Shown piece after piece: positions 8,732 to 15,772 of a stretch of 24,085 nt of DNA (its first letter is position 1; each line of letters starts with the position of its first letter). This DNA comes from Aurantibacter sp042094015. GTDB taxonomy: Bacteria; Bacteroidota; Bacteroidia; Flavobacteriales; Flavobacteriaceae. The position numbers were made by a program, and so were the translations under genes. Under the pieces are notes generated by a model that saw only the letters and a list, made by a program, of their open reading frames with translations, was not told the origin of the DNA and made no database searches. The stretch spans positions 1 to 24,085 of the forward strand of contig NZ_JBELDZ010000041.1 in the NCBI RefSeq assembly GCF_042094015.1. Direction: 5' to 3'.

Positions 8732-10834
8732 ATGAGTGTAAACCTTCAAACTCCAATAGATTACTTAAAAGGCGTTGGTCCAAATAGGGCAACGTTGCTT
8801 AAAAAGGAGTTAGGAATTAATACTTATCAAGATTTACTCAATCTATTTCCAAATCGATATTTAGACCGTACCAAGTATTTTAAAATTAACCAGTTAGTAA
8901 ATTCTAATGTAGAAATACAAGTTATTGGCAAGATAACACGTTTACAAGATGCAGGAACTGGTCGAGGAAAACGCTTAGTCGCCACTTTTACAGACGAAAC
9001 TAGTAGTATGGAATTAGTTTGGTTTAGAGGCGTAAAATGGATTAAGGATAGCCTTAAGTTAAATACAGATTATGTTATTTTTGGCAAGACAAATGTGTTT
9101 GGAGGAAAGCACAGTATGCCGCATCCAGATATTGAATTATTAACAGAACATGAAAACGGATTAAGAAGTGCTTTACAAGCTATTTATCCTTCCACAGAAA
9201 AACTTTCAAATCGAGGAATTACCAATCGTGTTTTAACCAAAATAATGCAACAATTATTTTTGGAAACTAAAGGGAAATTCACTGAAACTTTACCCGATAA
9301 TTTACGTTCAGAAGTTAAATTAATTTCAAAATCTGATGCACTTTTTAACATACATTTCCCAACAACATCAGAGCTACTTTCTAAAGCACAATTTAGGCTG
9401 AAATTTGAAGAATTATTTTATATTCAATTACAATTAATTCTTAAAAATTTAATTCATAAATCTAAATTAAAAGGCTTTCCTTTTAATGAAATCGGAAGCT
9501 ATTTCAATACCTTTTTCAAAGAACATTTACCCTTTAATTTAACCAACGCACAGAAGCGTGTAATTAAAGAAATTAGACAAGATCTAGGAAGCAACGCACA
9601 GATGAATAGATTACTGCAAGGCGATGTTGGATCTGGAAAAACCATAGTAGCTTTAATGACTATGTTAATGGCTTTAGATAATGGTTTTCAAGCTTGCTTA
9701 ATGGCGCCTACTGAAATTTTGTCAGTACAGCACTGTAACGGATTAATTGAATTATGCAAACCTCTAAATATCAGAATAGAACTAATTTCTGGATCAAGTA
9801 AAGCTTCAAAAAGAAAAGAGATATATTCAGCTCTAGAAAGTGGAGAATTGGACATTTTAATTGGTACACATGCTTTACTTGAAGATAAGGTGAAATTCCA
9901 AAATTTAGGACTTGCAATTATAGATGAGCAACATAGATTTGGAGTTGCACAACGAAGTAAATTGTGGAAAAAAAACACAAATCCTCCACACATTTTAGTA
10001 ATGACTGCAACGCCAATTCCACGTACTTTAGCAATGTCTGTTTACGGCGATTTAGACATCTCTATGATTGATGAATTACCTGCAGGAAGACAACCCATAA
10101 AAACAGTTCATAGATTCGATAATAATCGTTTAAAAGTTTTTAATTTTATTAGACAAGAAATTAAAAAAGGCAGACAAGTTTATGTGGTTTATCCGTTGAT
10201 TCAAGAGAGCGAAAACATGGACTACAAAGACCTTATGGATGGTTACGAAAGTATAGCTCGAGATTTCCCTCTACCAGAGTTTCAAATCTCTATTGTACAC
10301 GGCAAAATGAAACCTGCAGATAAGGAGTTTGAAATGCAACGTTTTATAAAAGGTGAGACACAAATCATGGTGGCAACAACCGTAATTGAAGTTGGTGTAA
10401 ATGTTCCAAATGCAAGTGTTATGATTATAGAAAGTGCAGAACGTTTTGGATTGTCTCAACTCCATCAATTACGTGGTCGAGTTGGTCGAGGAAGCGAGCA
10501 AAGTTACTGCATTTTAATGACGAGTCATAAACTAAGTGAAGGCAGTAAAACCAGATTAAACACTATGGTAAAAACTAACGATGGTTTTGAAATTGCCGAA
10601 GTTGATTTAAAACTTCGCGGTCCTGGAGATATTATGGGAACACAACAAAGCGGTATTTTAAACCTTAGAATTGCAGACGTTGTTAAAGACAGTGAAATTT
10701 TACAACACGCACGCTATCACGCTAAAGAAATCTTAAAAAAAGACCCAAACTTATCTTTAGAAGAGAATAAAAATATTATAGAAACCTATAGACAAATGAG
10801 TAAGTATAAAAATATTTGGAATTATATTAGCTAA
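8732..10834 (+). CDS. recG: ATP-dependent DNA helicase RecG
   Basis: 700 residues, the usual RecG length. RecG remodels stalled replication forks and branched recombination intermediates. The N-terminal half begins with the helix-hairpin-like LKGVGPNRATLLKKELGI and has an OB-fold wedge domain (VIGKITRLQD, LVATFTD). The superfamily 2 motor follows: Walker A GDVGSGKT at residues 297-304, DEQH at 398-401, TATPIPRTLAM, then HGKMKPADKE, VATTVIEVGVNVPNA and QLRGRVGRG. The C-terminus carries the RecG-typical DLKLRGPGDIMGTQQSG. All catalytic motifs are intact. The start is set by conservation of the N-terminus; a TAAATTCG box (one mismatch to TAnnTTTG) lies 12 bases upstream and would give a very short leader. 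Confidence 0.97.
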   Translation: MSVNLQTPIDYLKGVGPNRATLLKKELGINTYQDLLNLFPNRYLDRTKYFKINQLVNSNVEIQVIGKITRLQDAGTGRGKRLVATFTDETSSMELVWFRGVKWIKDSLKLNTDYVIFGKTNVFGGKHSMPHPDIELLTEHENGLRSALQAIYPSTEKLSNRGITNRVLTKIMQQLFLETKGKFTETLPDNLRSEVKLISKSDALFNIHFPTTSELLSKAQFRLKFEELFYIQLQLILKNLIHKSKLKGFPFNEIGSYFNTFFKEHLPFNLTNAQKRVIKEIRQDLGSNAQMNRLLQGDVGSGKTIVALMTMLMALDNGFQACLMAPTEILSVQHCNGLIELCKPLNIRIELISGSSKASKRKEIYSALESGELDILIGTHALLEDKVKFQNLGLAIIDEQHRFGVAQRSKLWKKNTNPPHILVMTATPIPRTLAMSVYGDLDISMIDELPAGRQPIKTVHRFDNNRLKVFNFIRQEIKKGRQVYVVYPLIQESENMDYKDLMDGYESIARDFPLPEFQISIVHGKMKPADKEFEMQRFIKGETQIMVATTVIEVGVNVPNASVMIIESAERFGLSQLHQLRGRVGRGSEQSYCILMTSHKLSEGSKTRLNTMVKTNDGFEIAEVDLKLRGPGDIMGTQQSGILNLRIADVVKDSEILQHARYHAKEILKKDPNLSLEENKNIIETYRQMSKYKNIWNYIS

Positions 10835-10945
10835 TCTCTAACCCATTAAATAGATACCTATTTAGAAAAGACATCTTGTTTTTGTAACATTACTCAAACA
10901 GTTACTACTAATAATTTGCAACTTAAAAATTAAGAACTAACAAAA

Positions 10946-11527
10946 ATGCTTCATTTAAAATTAGATACAGATCCACGTTGGGCAAAAATAGCAGAACAAG
11001 ATTTAGAAGAAATATTAACAGATCATGCTTGGTGCGAGCAAAAGGCAGCAACTAATGCCATAACCATTATTACGCTTAATTCTGAACACGAAGACTTAGT
11101 TGAAGAACTTACAGAGCTTGCGCAAGAAGAATTAGAGCATTTTCAGCGTGTTTGTAAACAAATTAAAGCAAGAGGCTACAAATTAGGTAGAGCCAGAAAA
11201 GATCATTACGTAAATGAGCTTTATAAGTTTATGAATACTGGCGGAAGCCAACTCCAAAGTATGGTAGACCGCTTATTATTTTCTGCTATGATTGAAGCAA
11301 GAAGTTGCGAACGTTTTAAACTACTAAACAACCATATTGAAGACAAAGAATTATCGCAATTCTACTACGAATTAATGGTTAGCGAAGCTGGACATTATAC
11401 CACATTTATAACATTAGCTAGAAAATACGGCAAAGGGATAGATGTAGAAAAGCGCTGGCAAGACCTAGTTACTTTTGAAGCAGAACTAATAAAAAACTAT
11501 GGGACACATGGCAGTATTCATGGGTAG
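10946..11527 (+). CDS. miaE: tRNA-(ms2io6A)-hydroxylase-like di-iron protein, copy 1
   Basis: 193 residues of the MiaE ferritin-like family, which in characterised bacteria hydroxylates ms2i6A at tRNA position 37. Conserved features: DHAWCEQKAA (residues 26-35), first ExxH at Glu62/His65 (EELEHF), Glu117 in EARSCERF, and second ExxH at Glu147/His150 (SEAGHY). These give the two carboxylate/histidine sets expected for a di-iron centre. No signal peptide; cytoplasmic. It follows recG by 111 bases and converges with the RNase P RNA gene. A second copy of equal core length lies at 14478-15077. The enzyme family is secure; the exact substrate is inferred from the family. Confidence 0.9.
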   Translation: MLHLKLDTDPRWAKIAEQDLEEILTDHAWCEQKAATNAITIITLNSEHEDLVEELTELAQEELEHFQRVCKQIKARGYKLGRARKDHYVNELYKFMNTGGSQLQSMVDRLLFSAMIEARSCERFKLLNNHIEDKELSQFYYELMVSEAGHYTTFITLARKYGKGIDVEKRWQDLVTFEAELIKNYGTHGSIHG

Positions 11528-11570
11528 ATTTAATTTAATAATATACAATTAGCTTAAAAGACTATGACTT

Positions 11571-11612
11571 GATTTGTCATTCTGAGCTACGACGCAGAAC
11601 CCAAAATCTACC
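11571..11612. repeat. Short intergenic element resembling dispersed flavobacterial GTCATTCTGAGC repeats
   Basis: TGTCATTCTGAGC followed by an imperfect complementary GCAGA lies just after the first miaE. Similar GTCATTCTGAGC-type sequences are, from memory, scattered in intergenic DNA of many Bacteroidota. Only one copy was noticed in this window, so the assignment is weak. Confidence 0.3.
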
Positions 11613-11669
11613 TATAAAAAGACATAATTTAGAAATTTTAAATCTTAAAAGGAAGATGTTCTATTATAA

Positions 11670-12000
11670 AAAGCAGATCTATAAGCCGAATTTTGTATTC
11701 TAAATTTGTCTCAGGATCTCTCGAAAAACAACTAAAAAACCCTTATCATTTATCTACGTGCACTGTTACCAGTGCACTTTAGCTCTCTACCCTTTAACAT
11801 TACGCGTGTACGCTCAAACGTTAATTTACATGAGATTGCACCGTATAGAGTTTACCTGGTTTCACTACAGCATTACCTGTACATTCTTTCTGTTGCACTT
11901 TTCCTAACCTCGCGGCTGACGGCTGTTAGCCACTATACTACACTATGGTGTTCGGACTTTCCTCATCTTATAAATAAGACGCGATAAGGCGATCTGCTTT
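11670..12000 (-). ncRNA. rnpB: RNase P RNA (M1 RNA), bacterial type A
   Basis: Read on the minus strand, this gives the catalytic RNA that, with RnpA protein, cleaves the 5' leader from pre-tRNAs. Universal blocks are present in order: GAGGAAAGTCCG (around 11964-11953), GTGCAACAGAAAGA, the AGGTAAACTC...GGTGCAA block, and the terminal ATTCGGCTTATAGATC (around 11692-11677). The ends pair as P1: AAAGCAGATC at 12000-11991 with GATCTGCTTT at 11679-11670. A perfect 8-bp hairpin with a GTAA (GNRA) tetraloop spans 11777-11758. The length of about 331 bases fits the family. The gene has its own promoter box (12007-12039), diverges from dnaX and converges on miaE copy 1. The ends are estimates within a few bases, and no clear hairpin terminator was found. 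Confidence 0.95.
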
Positions 12001-12006
12001 AAGTTG

Positions 12007-12039
12007 CAAATGTACAATTAAGAAAAAACAAATTACAAA
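12007..12039 (-). promoter_or_regulatory. rnpB promoter (Bacteroidota -7/-33 type)
   Basis: On the minus strand, TTTG at 12039-12036 is followed after 21 bases by TACATTTG at 12014-12007, a perfect TAnnTTTG box. Transcription would start near 12000, exactly where the P1 stem of the RNase P RNA begins. Confidence 0.72.
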
Positions 12040-12116
12040 TAAGAATCTATTAATATTTGTTAATAACTATTGATTATTTCAGTTTCTAAAACCAACATAT
12101 TGTTATCGCTATTCTT

Positions 12117-12124
12117 TAAATTTG
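12117..12124 (+). promoter_or_regulatory. Possible dnaX -7 promoter box
   Basis: TAAATTTG is a perfect TAnnTTTG match, 26 bases before the TTG start of dnaX. The upstream -33 element is not convincing. Confidence 0.45.
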
Positions 12125-12150
12125 TTAAAAACATTCAAATATCTATTTAA

Positions 12151-13239
12151 TTGGAACATTTTGTAGTATCGGCTCGTAAATACAGACCACAAACATTTAA
12201 AGATGTTGTTGGCCAGCAAGCTATTACAAATACACTACTCAATGCCATTGAGAATAATCATTTAGCACAAGCTTTACTGTTTACAGGTCCTAGAGGTGTT
12301 GGTAAAACTAGTTGTGCTCGTATTTTGGCTAAAATGATTAATTCTGAAGGTCATGATATAACCGATGAGGATTTTGCTTTCAATATATTTGAACTAGATG
12401 CAGCTTCTAACAACTCTGTAGATGATATTAGAAGCCTTACAGATCAAGTTAGAATTCCGCCACAAGTAGGGAAATATAAAGTTTATATTATAGATGAGGT
12501 ACATATGCTATCTCAAGCTGCTTTTAATGCTTTTTTAAAGACATTAGAAGAACCACCAAAACATTGTATATTTATTTTAGCAACTACAGAGAAACACAAG
12601 ATTATTCCAACCATTTTATCGCGTTGTCAAATTTTCGATTTTAAGCGTATTACGGTTTCTGATGCCAAAAATTATCTAAAATATATTGCGGAAGAGCAAG
12701 GTATTACTGCAGATGAAGATGCTTTACATATTATTGCTCAAAAAGCAGATGGCGCAATGCGAGATGCTTTATCTATTTTTGATCGTGTAGTTAGTTTTGC
12801 TGGTAAAAACCTAACCAGACAAGCTGTAACCGAAAACTTAAATGTTTTAGATTACGAAACTTACTTTACTTCAACAGATTACATTTTAGAAAATAAAATA
12901 CCAGATTTATTGATTCAGTTTAACGAAATTCTTGCAAAAGGATTTGATGGACATCACTACATTTCTGGATTAGCAAGTCATTTTAGAGACCTATTAGTTT
13001 GTCAATCTCCAGAAACACTTTCGTTATTAGAAGTTGGAAATCAAACAAAAGAAAAATACGCTAAACAAGCTATTAAAGCTAATCAGGAGTTTTTAATTCA
13101 AGGTATAGATTTAGCAAACGCTACAGATTTAAAATACAAAAGCAGTAAAAATCAACGCTTATTAGTAGAGCTTTGTTTAATGCAGCTAGCATCTATCACG
13201 CACGATTCTGCTAAAAAAAAAAGCTTAGTCGCTACATAA
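12151..13239 (+). CDS. dnaX: DNA polymerase III clamp-loader subunit DnaX, zero-frame (gamma-like) product
   Basis: 362 residues as read in frame zero. It is the motor subunit that loads the sliding clamp. Walker A is GPRGVGKT at residues 46-53, Walker B-like IIDEVHML follows, and the SRC motif (ILSRCQIF) supplies the trans-acting arginine. Domains I-III are complete. The four-cysteine zinc module usual in DnaX between Walker A and ELDAASNN is missing and replaced by a short acidic stretch (SEGHDITDEDFAF), as I recall for Bacteroidota. The start is TTG: an in-frame TAA at 12148-12150 directly precedes it, and the following sequence EHFVVSARKYRPQTF is the conserved beginning. This frame ends five codons after a run of ten A, while the homologous C-terminus continues in the -1 frame (13215-13871). 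Confidence 0.93.
   Translation: MEHFVVSARKYRPQTFKDVVGQQAITNTLLNAIENNHLAQALLFTGPRGVGKTSCARILAKMINSEGHDITDEDFAFNIFELDAASNNSVDDIRSLTDQVRIPPQVGKYKVYIIDEVHMLSQAAFNAFLKTLEEPPKHCIFILATTEKHKIIPTILSRCQIFDFKRITVSDAKNYLKYIAEEQGITADEDALHIIAQKADGAMRDALSIFDRVVSFAGKNLTRQAVTENLNVLDYETYFTSTDYILENKIPDLLIQFNEILAKGFDGHHYISGLASHFRDLLVCQSPETLSLLEVGNQTKEKYAKQAIKANQEFLIQGIDLANATDLKYKSSKNQRLLVELCLMQLASITHDSAKKKSLVAT
13213..13222 (+). other. A10 slippery run joining the two dnaX frames
   Basis: Ten consecutive A occupy codons AAA AAA AAA A of the zero frame. The -1 frame has a stop (TAA) at 13212-13214 and the zero frame stops at 13237-13239, so the change of frame must happen within 13215-13239, where this run lies. 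Ribosomal -1 slippage, RNA-polymerase slippage (one extra A) or a sequencing miscount would each restore a 573-residue protein. No clear downstream stem-loop or upstream Shine-Dalgarno-like stimulator is visible. Confidence 0.7.
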
Positions 13240-13871
13240 TATCTCCATCATTTTTTAGAACCAAAGGTATTGCACCAATAAAAGTTAGTGCGCCAGAATT
13301 AACCACACCAGTTTCTAAAGCAAAAATAGAATCAAAAACAACAACTCAAGCTGAGGATTCTAAAATTGTAACACCAGAAAAACCAAAAATTGTTTTAAAC
13401 CAAGTTACAAAAAGAACCTCTGGCCTATCTTTAAGAAGCATAAAAGCAAAAAAAGATCATTTAATAAAACAAATGGATGTTGTTGTAGATGAAGAAAATT
13501 TACCTACAGACACTTTTACAGAAGAAGCTTTTATGGAAATTTGGCAAGCTTACATAGATAATCTTGAAGCAAAAAGAGAATTTAATATGGCTTCAATTTT
13601 AAGTTTAGGATCTCCAACACTTAATGGTGCTATTATAAACTTAACATTTCCAAATGAAACCAACAAAATTGAATTAGAGCGCGAATCTTACGATGTTTTA
13701 AACCATTTAAGAAAGAAACTTAATAATTACGATATATCGTTTAATATTGATGTAAACGAAGTTTTACAGAAGAAGTATGCCTATACGCCTCAAGAAAAAT
13801 ATGATAAATTAAAAGAGGCTTATCCAAATTTAGAACTTCTTAAGAGTTTGTTTGATTTAGATATTACATAA
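13215..13871 (+). CDS. dnaX: DnaX C-terminal (tau-specific) part, reached by -1 frame change
   Basis: The -1 frame is open from 13215 to the stop at 13871 and encodes what DnaX should have after domain III. After the lysine run it reads LSRYIISPSFF, then a low-complexity Lys/Thr/Pro/Glu linker. A folded C-terminal domain follows, with EEAFMEIWQAYIDNLEAKRE, then KIELERESYDVLNHLRKKL and the ending YAYTPQEKYDKLKEAYPNL...LFDLDI. This is, from memory, the usual C-terminus of Bacteroidota DnaX. The first ATG in this frame (13473) is inside the linker and has no sign of being a true start, so a separate gene is unlikely. In well-studied bacteria the tau C-terminus links the polymerase and the DnaB helicase. 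The lipoprotein gene starts 18 bases downstream. Confidence 0.8.
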   Translation, partial: KKKLSRYIISPSFFRTKGIAPIKVSAPELTTPVSKAKIESKTTTQAEDSKIVTPEKPKIVLNQVTKRTSGLSLRSIKAKKDHLIKQMDVVVDEENLPTDTFTEEAFMEIWQAYIDNLEAKREFNMASILSLGSPTLNGAIINLTFPNETNKIELERESYDVLNHLRKKLNNYDISFNIDVNEVLQKKYAYTPQEKYDKLKEAYPNLELLKSLFDLDIT

Positions 13872-13889
13872 CTTTTAAATTCCAATAAA

Positions 13890-14474
13890 ATGAAAAAACT
13901 AATTTCTTTTATCAGTTTAGCAATCATCTTCGGATTCTTTTTAAGTTGCGATGGTCGTGATCGTGTTCATAAATCTCCTGAAACGGTTTTAAAAGAAAAT
14001 AAATTATTAGATTCTTTTAGTGAGAACATTACTTATATTCCAGAGCAATATTCTGAAGTAATTACTGATACAATCTTAAGTAAAGGTTATAGAATAAACA
14101 TAAAATCTTATACGGATATGAATAGCTATATCGAATTCAACTTAAAGTCTTCACTTCCAAAAACCATTAATTCAAAAACGAGATATTATAATTTTATTTC
14201 AGAATTAAATATCTATAATCCTGAAAATGAGATTGAGTTCTCACAAAAAATCGACAAAAACTATCTCGTCAAAAATAATCTTTTGAATTTAGACAAAGTA
14301 AACTCTAATATTTTTAAATCATTAAATTTAATAGACTACCCTAAAAAACCAAATACTCTAGAATTTGAATTGATATACACCTTTGGGATTGACTTGGGAG
14401 ATCAGTATACAAAAATCATATTAATTTACAATAAACGAACAAAGTCTTTAACCGTAAAACCTAAAGAATCTTAA
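13890..14474 (+). CDS. Small lipoprotein of unknown function (possibly DUF4738-like)
   Basis: 194 residues. The N-terminus is a lipoprotein signal: KKLISFISLAIIFGFFLS then Cys20, followed by DGRDRV. The mature part, about 174 residues, is polar and beta-rich. It contains YIPEQYSEVITDTILSKGY and IKSYTDMNSYI, phrases that remind me of the DUF4738 lipoproteins of Bacteroidota, though I cannot confirm this. No catalytic residues are recognisable. It starts 18 bases after dnaX and ends 3 bases before the second miaE, so the three are probably co-transcribed. An inner-leaflet periplasmic anchor is likely, because an acidic surface-export stretch is weak (DGRD). Confidence 0.7.
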   Translation: MKKLISFISLAIIFGFFLSCDGRDRVHKSPETVLKENKLLDSFSENITYIPEQYSEVITDTILSKGYRINIKSYTDMNSYIEFNLKSSLPKTINSKTRYYNFISELNIYNPENEIEFSQKIDKNYLVKNNLLNLDKVNSNIFKSLNLIDYPKKPNTLEFELIYTFGIDLGDQYTKIILIYNKRTKSLTVKPKES

Positions 14475-14477
14475 CTT

Positions 14478-15077
14478 ATGGAAACACCAATAAAAATGTT
14501 AGGACTTAAATTACCTACTGATCCAAGATGGGTAAATATTGTTGAGAAAAATGTAGAAGAGATCCTAACAGACCATGCATTTTGTGAGCAAAAAGCAGCT
14601 AGCACAGCTATTTCTTTTATTGTAGGTTTTCCAGAATACAGTGACTTAGTTACAGAAATGACCGCTTTAGTAAAAGAAGAAATTAGTCATTTTAAAATGG
14701 TGCACGATAGAATTTTAGCAAATGGCTGGGTTTTAGGTAGAGACAGACGTGATGATTATGTTATAAAACTAATTACTTTTTTCCCAAAAGGCGGAAGTAG
14801 AACTACACAACTAGTGAATAGGTTATTATATGCTGCTTTAATTGAAGCTAGAAGTTGCGAACGATTTAGATTACTATCTGAAGAACTAGAAGATAAAGAA
14901 CTGGCAGAATTCTATTATAAACTAATGGTAAGTGAAGCTAACCACTACACAATGTTTTTAGGTTTTGCTAGACAATATGGAAACCTTGAAGAGGTAAACA
15001 AAAAATGGCAAGACCTACTTAGTTTTGAAGCTGAAATAATGAAAGGGCTAAGTAAAGATGGAACTATTCATGGATAA
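14478..15077 (+). CDS. miaE: tRNA-(ms2io6A)-hydroxylase-like di-iron protein, copy 2
   Basis: 199 residues from the first ATG, or 193 from the second ATG at 14496. The second start makes it exactly the length of copy 1 and aligns without a gap (MLGLKLPTDPRW against MLHLKLDTDPRW), so 14496 may be the true start. A hand alignment gives about 109 identities in 193 positions (near 56%). All presumed metal ligands are kept, numbered from 14496: EEISHF (Glu62/His65), EARSCERF (Glu117) and SEANHY (Glu147/His150). Changes cluster at residues 41-48, 67-76 and 92-106, outside the metal helices. Third gene of the dnaX-lipoprotein-miaE group, followed by a strong hairpin. Whether it modifies the same tRNA position as copy 1 is unknown. 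Confidence 0.88.
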   Translation: METPIKMLGLKLPTDPRWVNIVEKNVEEILTDHAFCEQKAASTAISFIVGFPEYSDLVTEMTALVKEEISHFKMVHDRILANGWVLGRDRRDDYVIKLITFFPKGGSRTTQLVNRLLYAALIEARSCERFRLLSEELEDKELAEFYYKLMVSEANHYTMFLGFARQYGNLEEVNKKWQDLLSFEAEIMKGLSKDGTIHG

Positions 15078-15102
15078 ATATATTCAAAAACTTTAAACAC
15101 AA

Positions 15103-15134
15103 AAAAAGTCCAACTCATTTGAGTTGGACTTTTT
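15103..15134. terminator. Bidirectional intrinsic terminator after miaE copy 2 and the OMP gene
   Basis: Perfect 14-bp stem AAAAAGTCCAACTC (15103-15116), loop ATTT, GAGTTGGACTTTTT (15121-15134). It separates the plus-strand dnaX group from the convergent minus-strand beta-barrel gene. Confidence 0.9.
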
Positions 15135-15155
15135 AAATTTTATATAAAATTTAGA

Positions 15156-15692
15156 TTATAGTTTTATTCCAAATCCAAATTGTAAATTCTTATTTATAGC
15201 TTCTAAACCTACTGAATCATCAAACACATCTGTTAAACCATAAGAAAAACGTGCATCAACAAAAATCTCGTCTGTAATCATATAAGTTAAACCAGCAATT
15301 CCAGAATAAACTACATTTTTAAAACCATCTTCGTAATCATGTGCTTTTAAACTAAATTGTGGCCCAACACCTAAAGCTATTTTACGAGTAATTTTATAGT
15401 TTAATAAAATAGGCATTTGTAAATAGTCTAAACGAAATTCTTTATCTTTTGCTCCTTCTGCTGAGAATTGAATTTCTGGAGCAATAGAAAATTTCTCAGA
15501 AATACCATACTCTGCAAGAAATCCAATTGCAAATCCATTTCTATGTGCATTTTCTACTCCTGAAGGAGGAAGATCTGGTCTAAAATCTAAATTTGTAACA
15601 TTAAAACCTGCCCTAACTCCATACACATTATCTTGTGCAAATGTTATAGAAACACCAAACAATAATGCGATTATTAGTAAAGATTTTTTCAT
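15156..15692 (-). CDS. Outer-membrane beta-barrel protein (porin-like family)
   Basis: 178 residues. A clear signal peptide (KKSLLIIALLFGVSITFA, then QDN) precedes a mature part of about 158 residues made of alternating amphipathic strands: YGVRAGFNVTNL, AIGFLAEYGISEKFSIAPEI, YLQMPILLNYKI, KIALGVGPQFSLKA and a C-terminal LQFGFGIKL. This is the pattern of the small Bacteroidota beta-barrel families (outer membrane beta-barrel domain, PorT-like). It would be an 8-stranded barrel in the outer membrane; a cargo or role cannot be assigned. It is the last minus-strand gene before the shared terminator, 80 bases after ppx, and may be transcribed separately; no clear promoter box was found in that gap. 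Confidence 0.82.
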   Translation of the reverse strand: MKKSLLIIALLFGVSITFAQDNVYGVRAGFNVTNLDFRPDLPPSGVENAHRNGFAIGFLAEYGISEKFSIAPEIQFSAEGAKDKEFRLDYLQMPILLNYKITRKIALGVGPQFSLKAHDYEDGFKNVVYSGIAGLTYMITDEIFVDARFSYGLTDVFDDSVGLEAINKNLQFGFGIKL

Positions 15693-15772
15693 TGATTTAA
15701 GTTTATTTTATTTAATTCCAATGCTAATATAATATTTTAAAATAATATGGTTTCAAAAAGTTGATAAAATAC

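Noticed and set aside
9688..10468. Minus-strand open frames inside recG
   Set aside because: They overlap intact conserved helicase motifs on the plus strand and have no domain features of their own.
11772..11987. 71-codon plus-strand open frame in the gap between miaE copy 1 and dnaX
   Set aside because: It lies wholly inside the RNase P RNA gene on the other strand; the conserved RNA blocks explain the sequence and the predicted peptide has no recognisable features.
13473..13871. A separate 132-residue gene starting at the ATG at 13473
   Set aside because: The same frame is open back to 13215 and encodes DnaX-like sequence ahead of this ATG, so it is the C-terminal part of DnaX.
15715..15755. 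AT-rich palindrome (TATTTTAAAATA) between ppx and the beta-barrel gene
   Set aside because: Twelve bases of A/T only, with no conserved promoter box around it.
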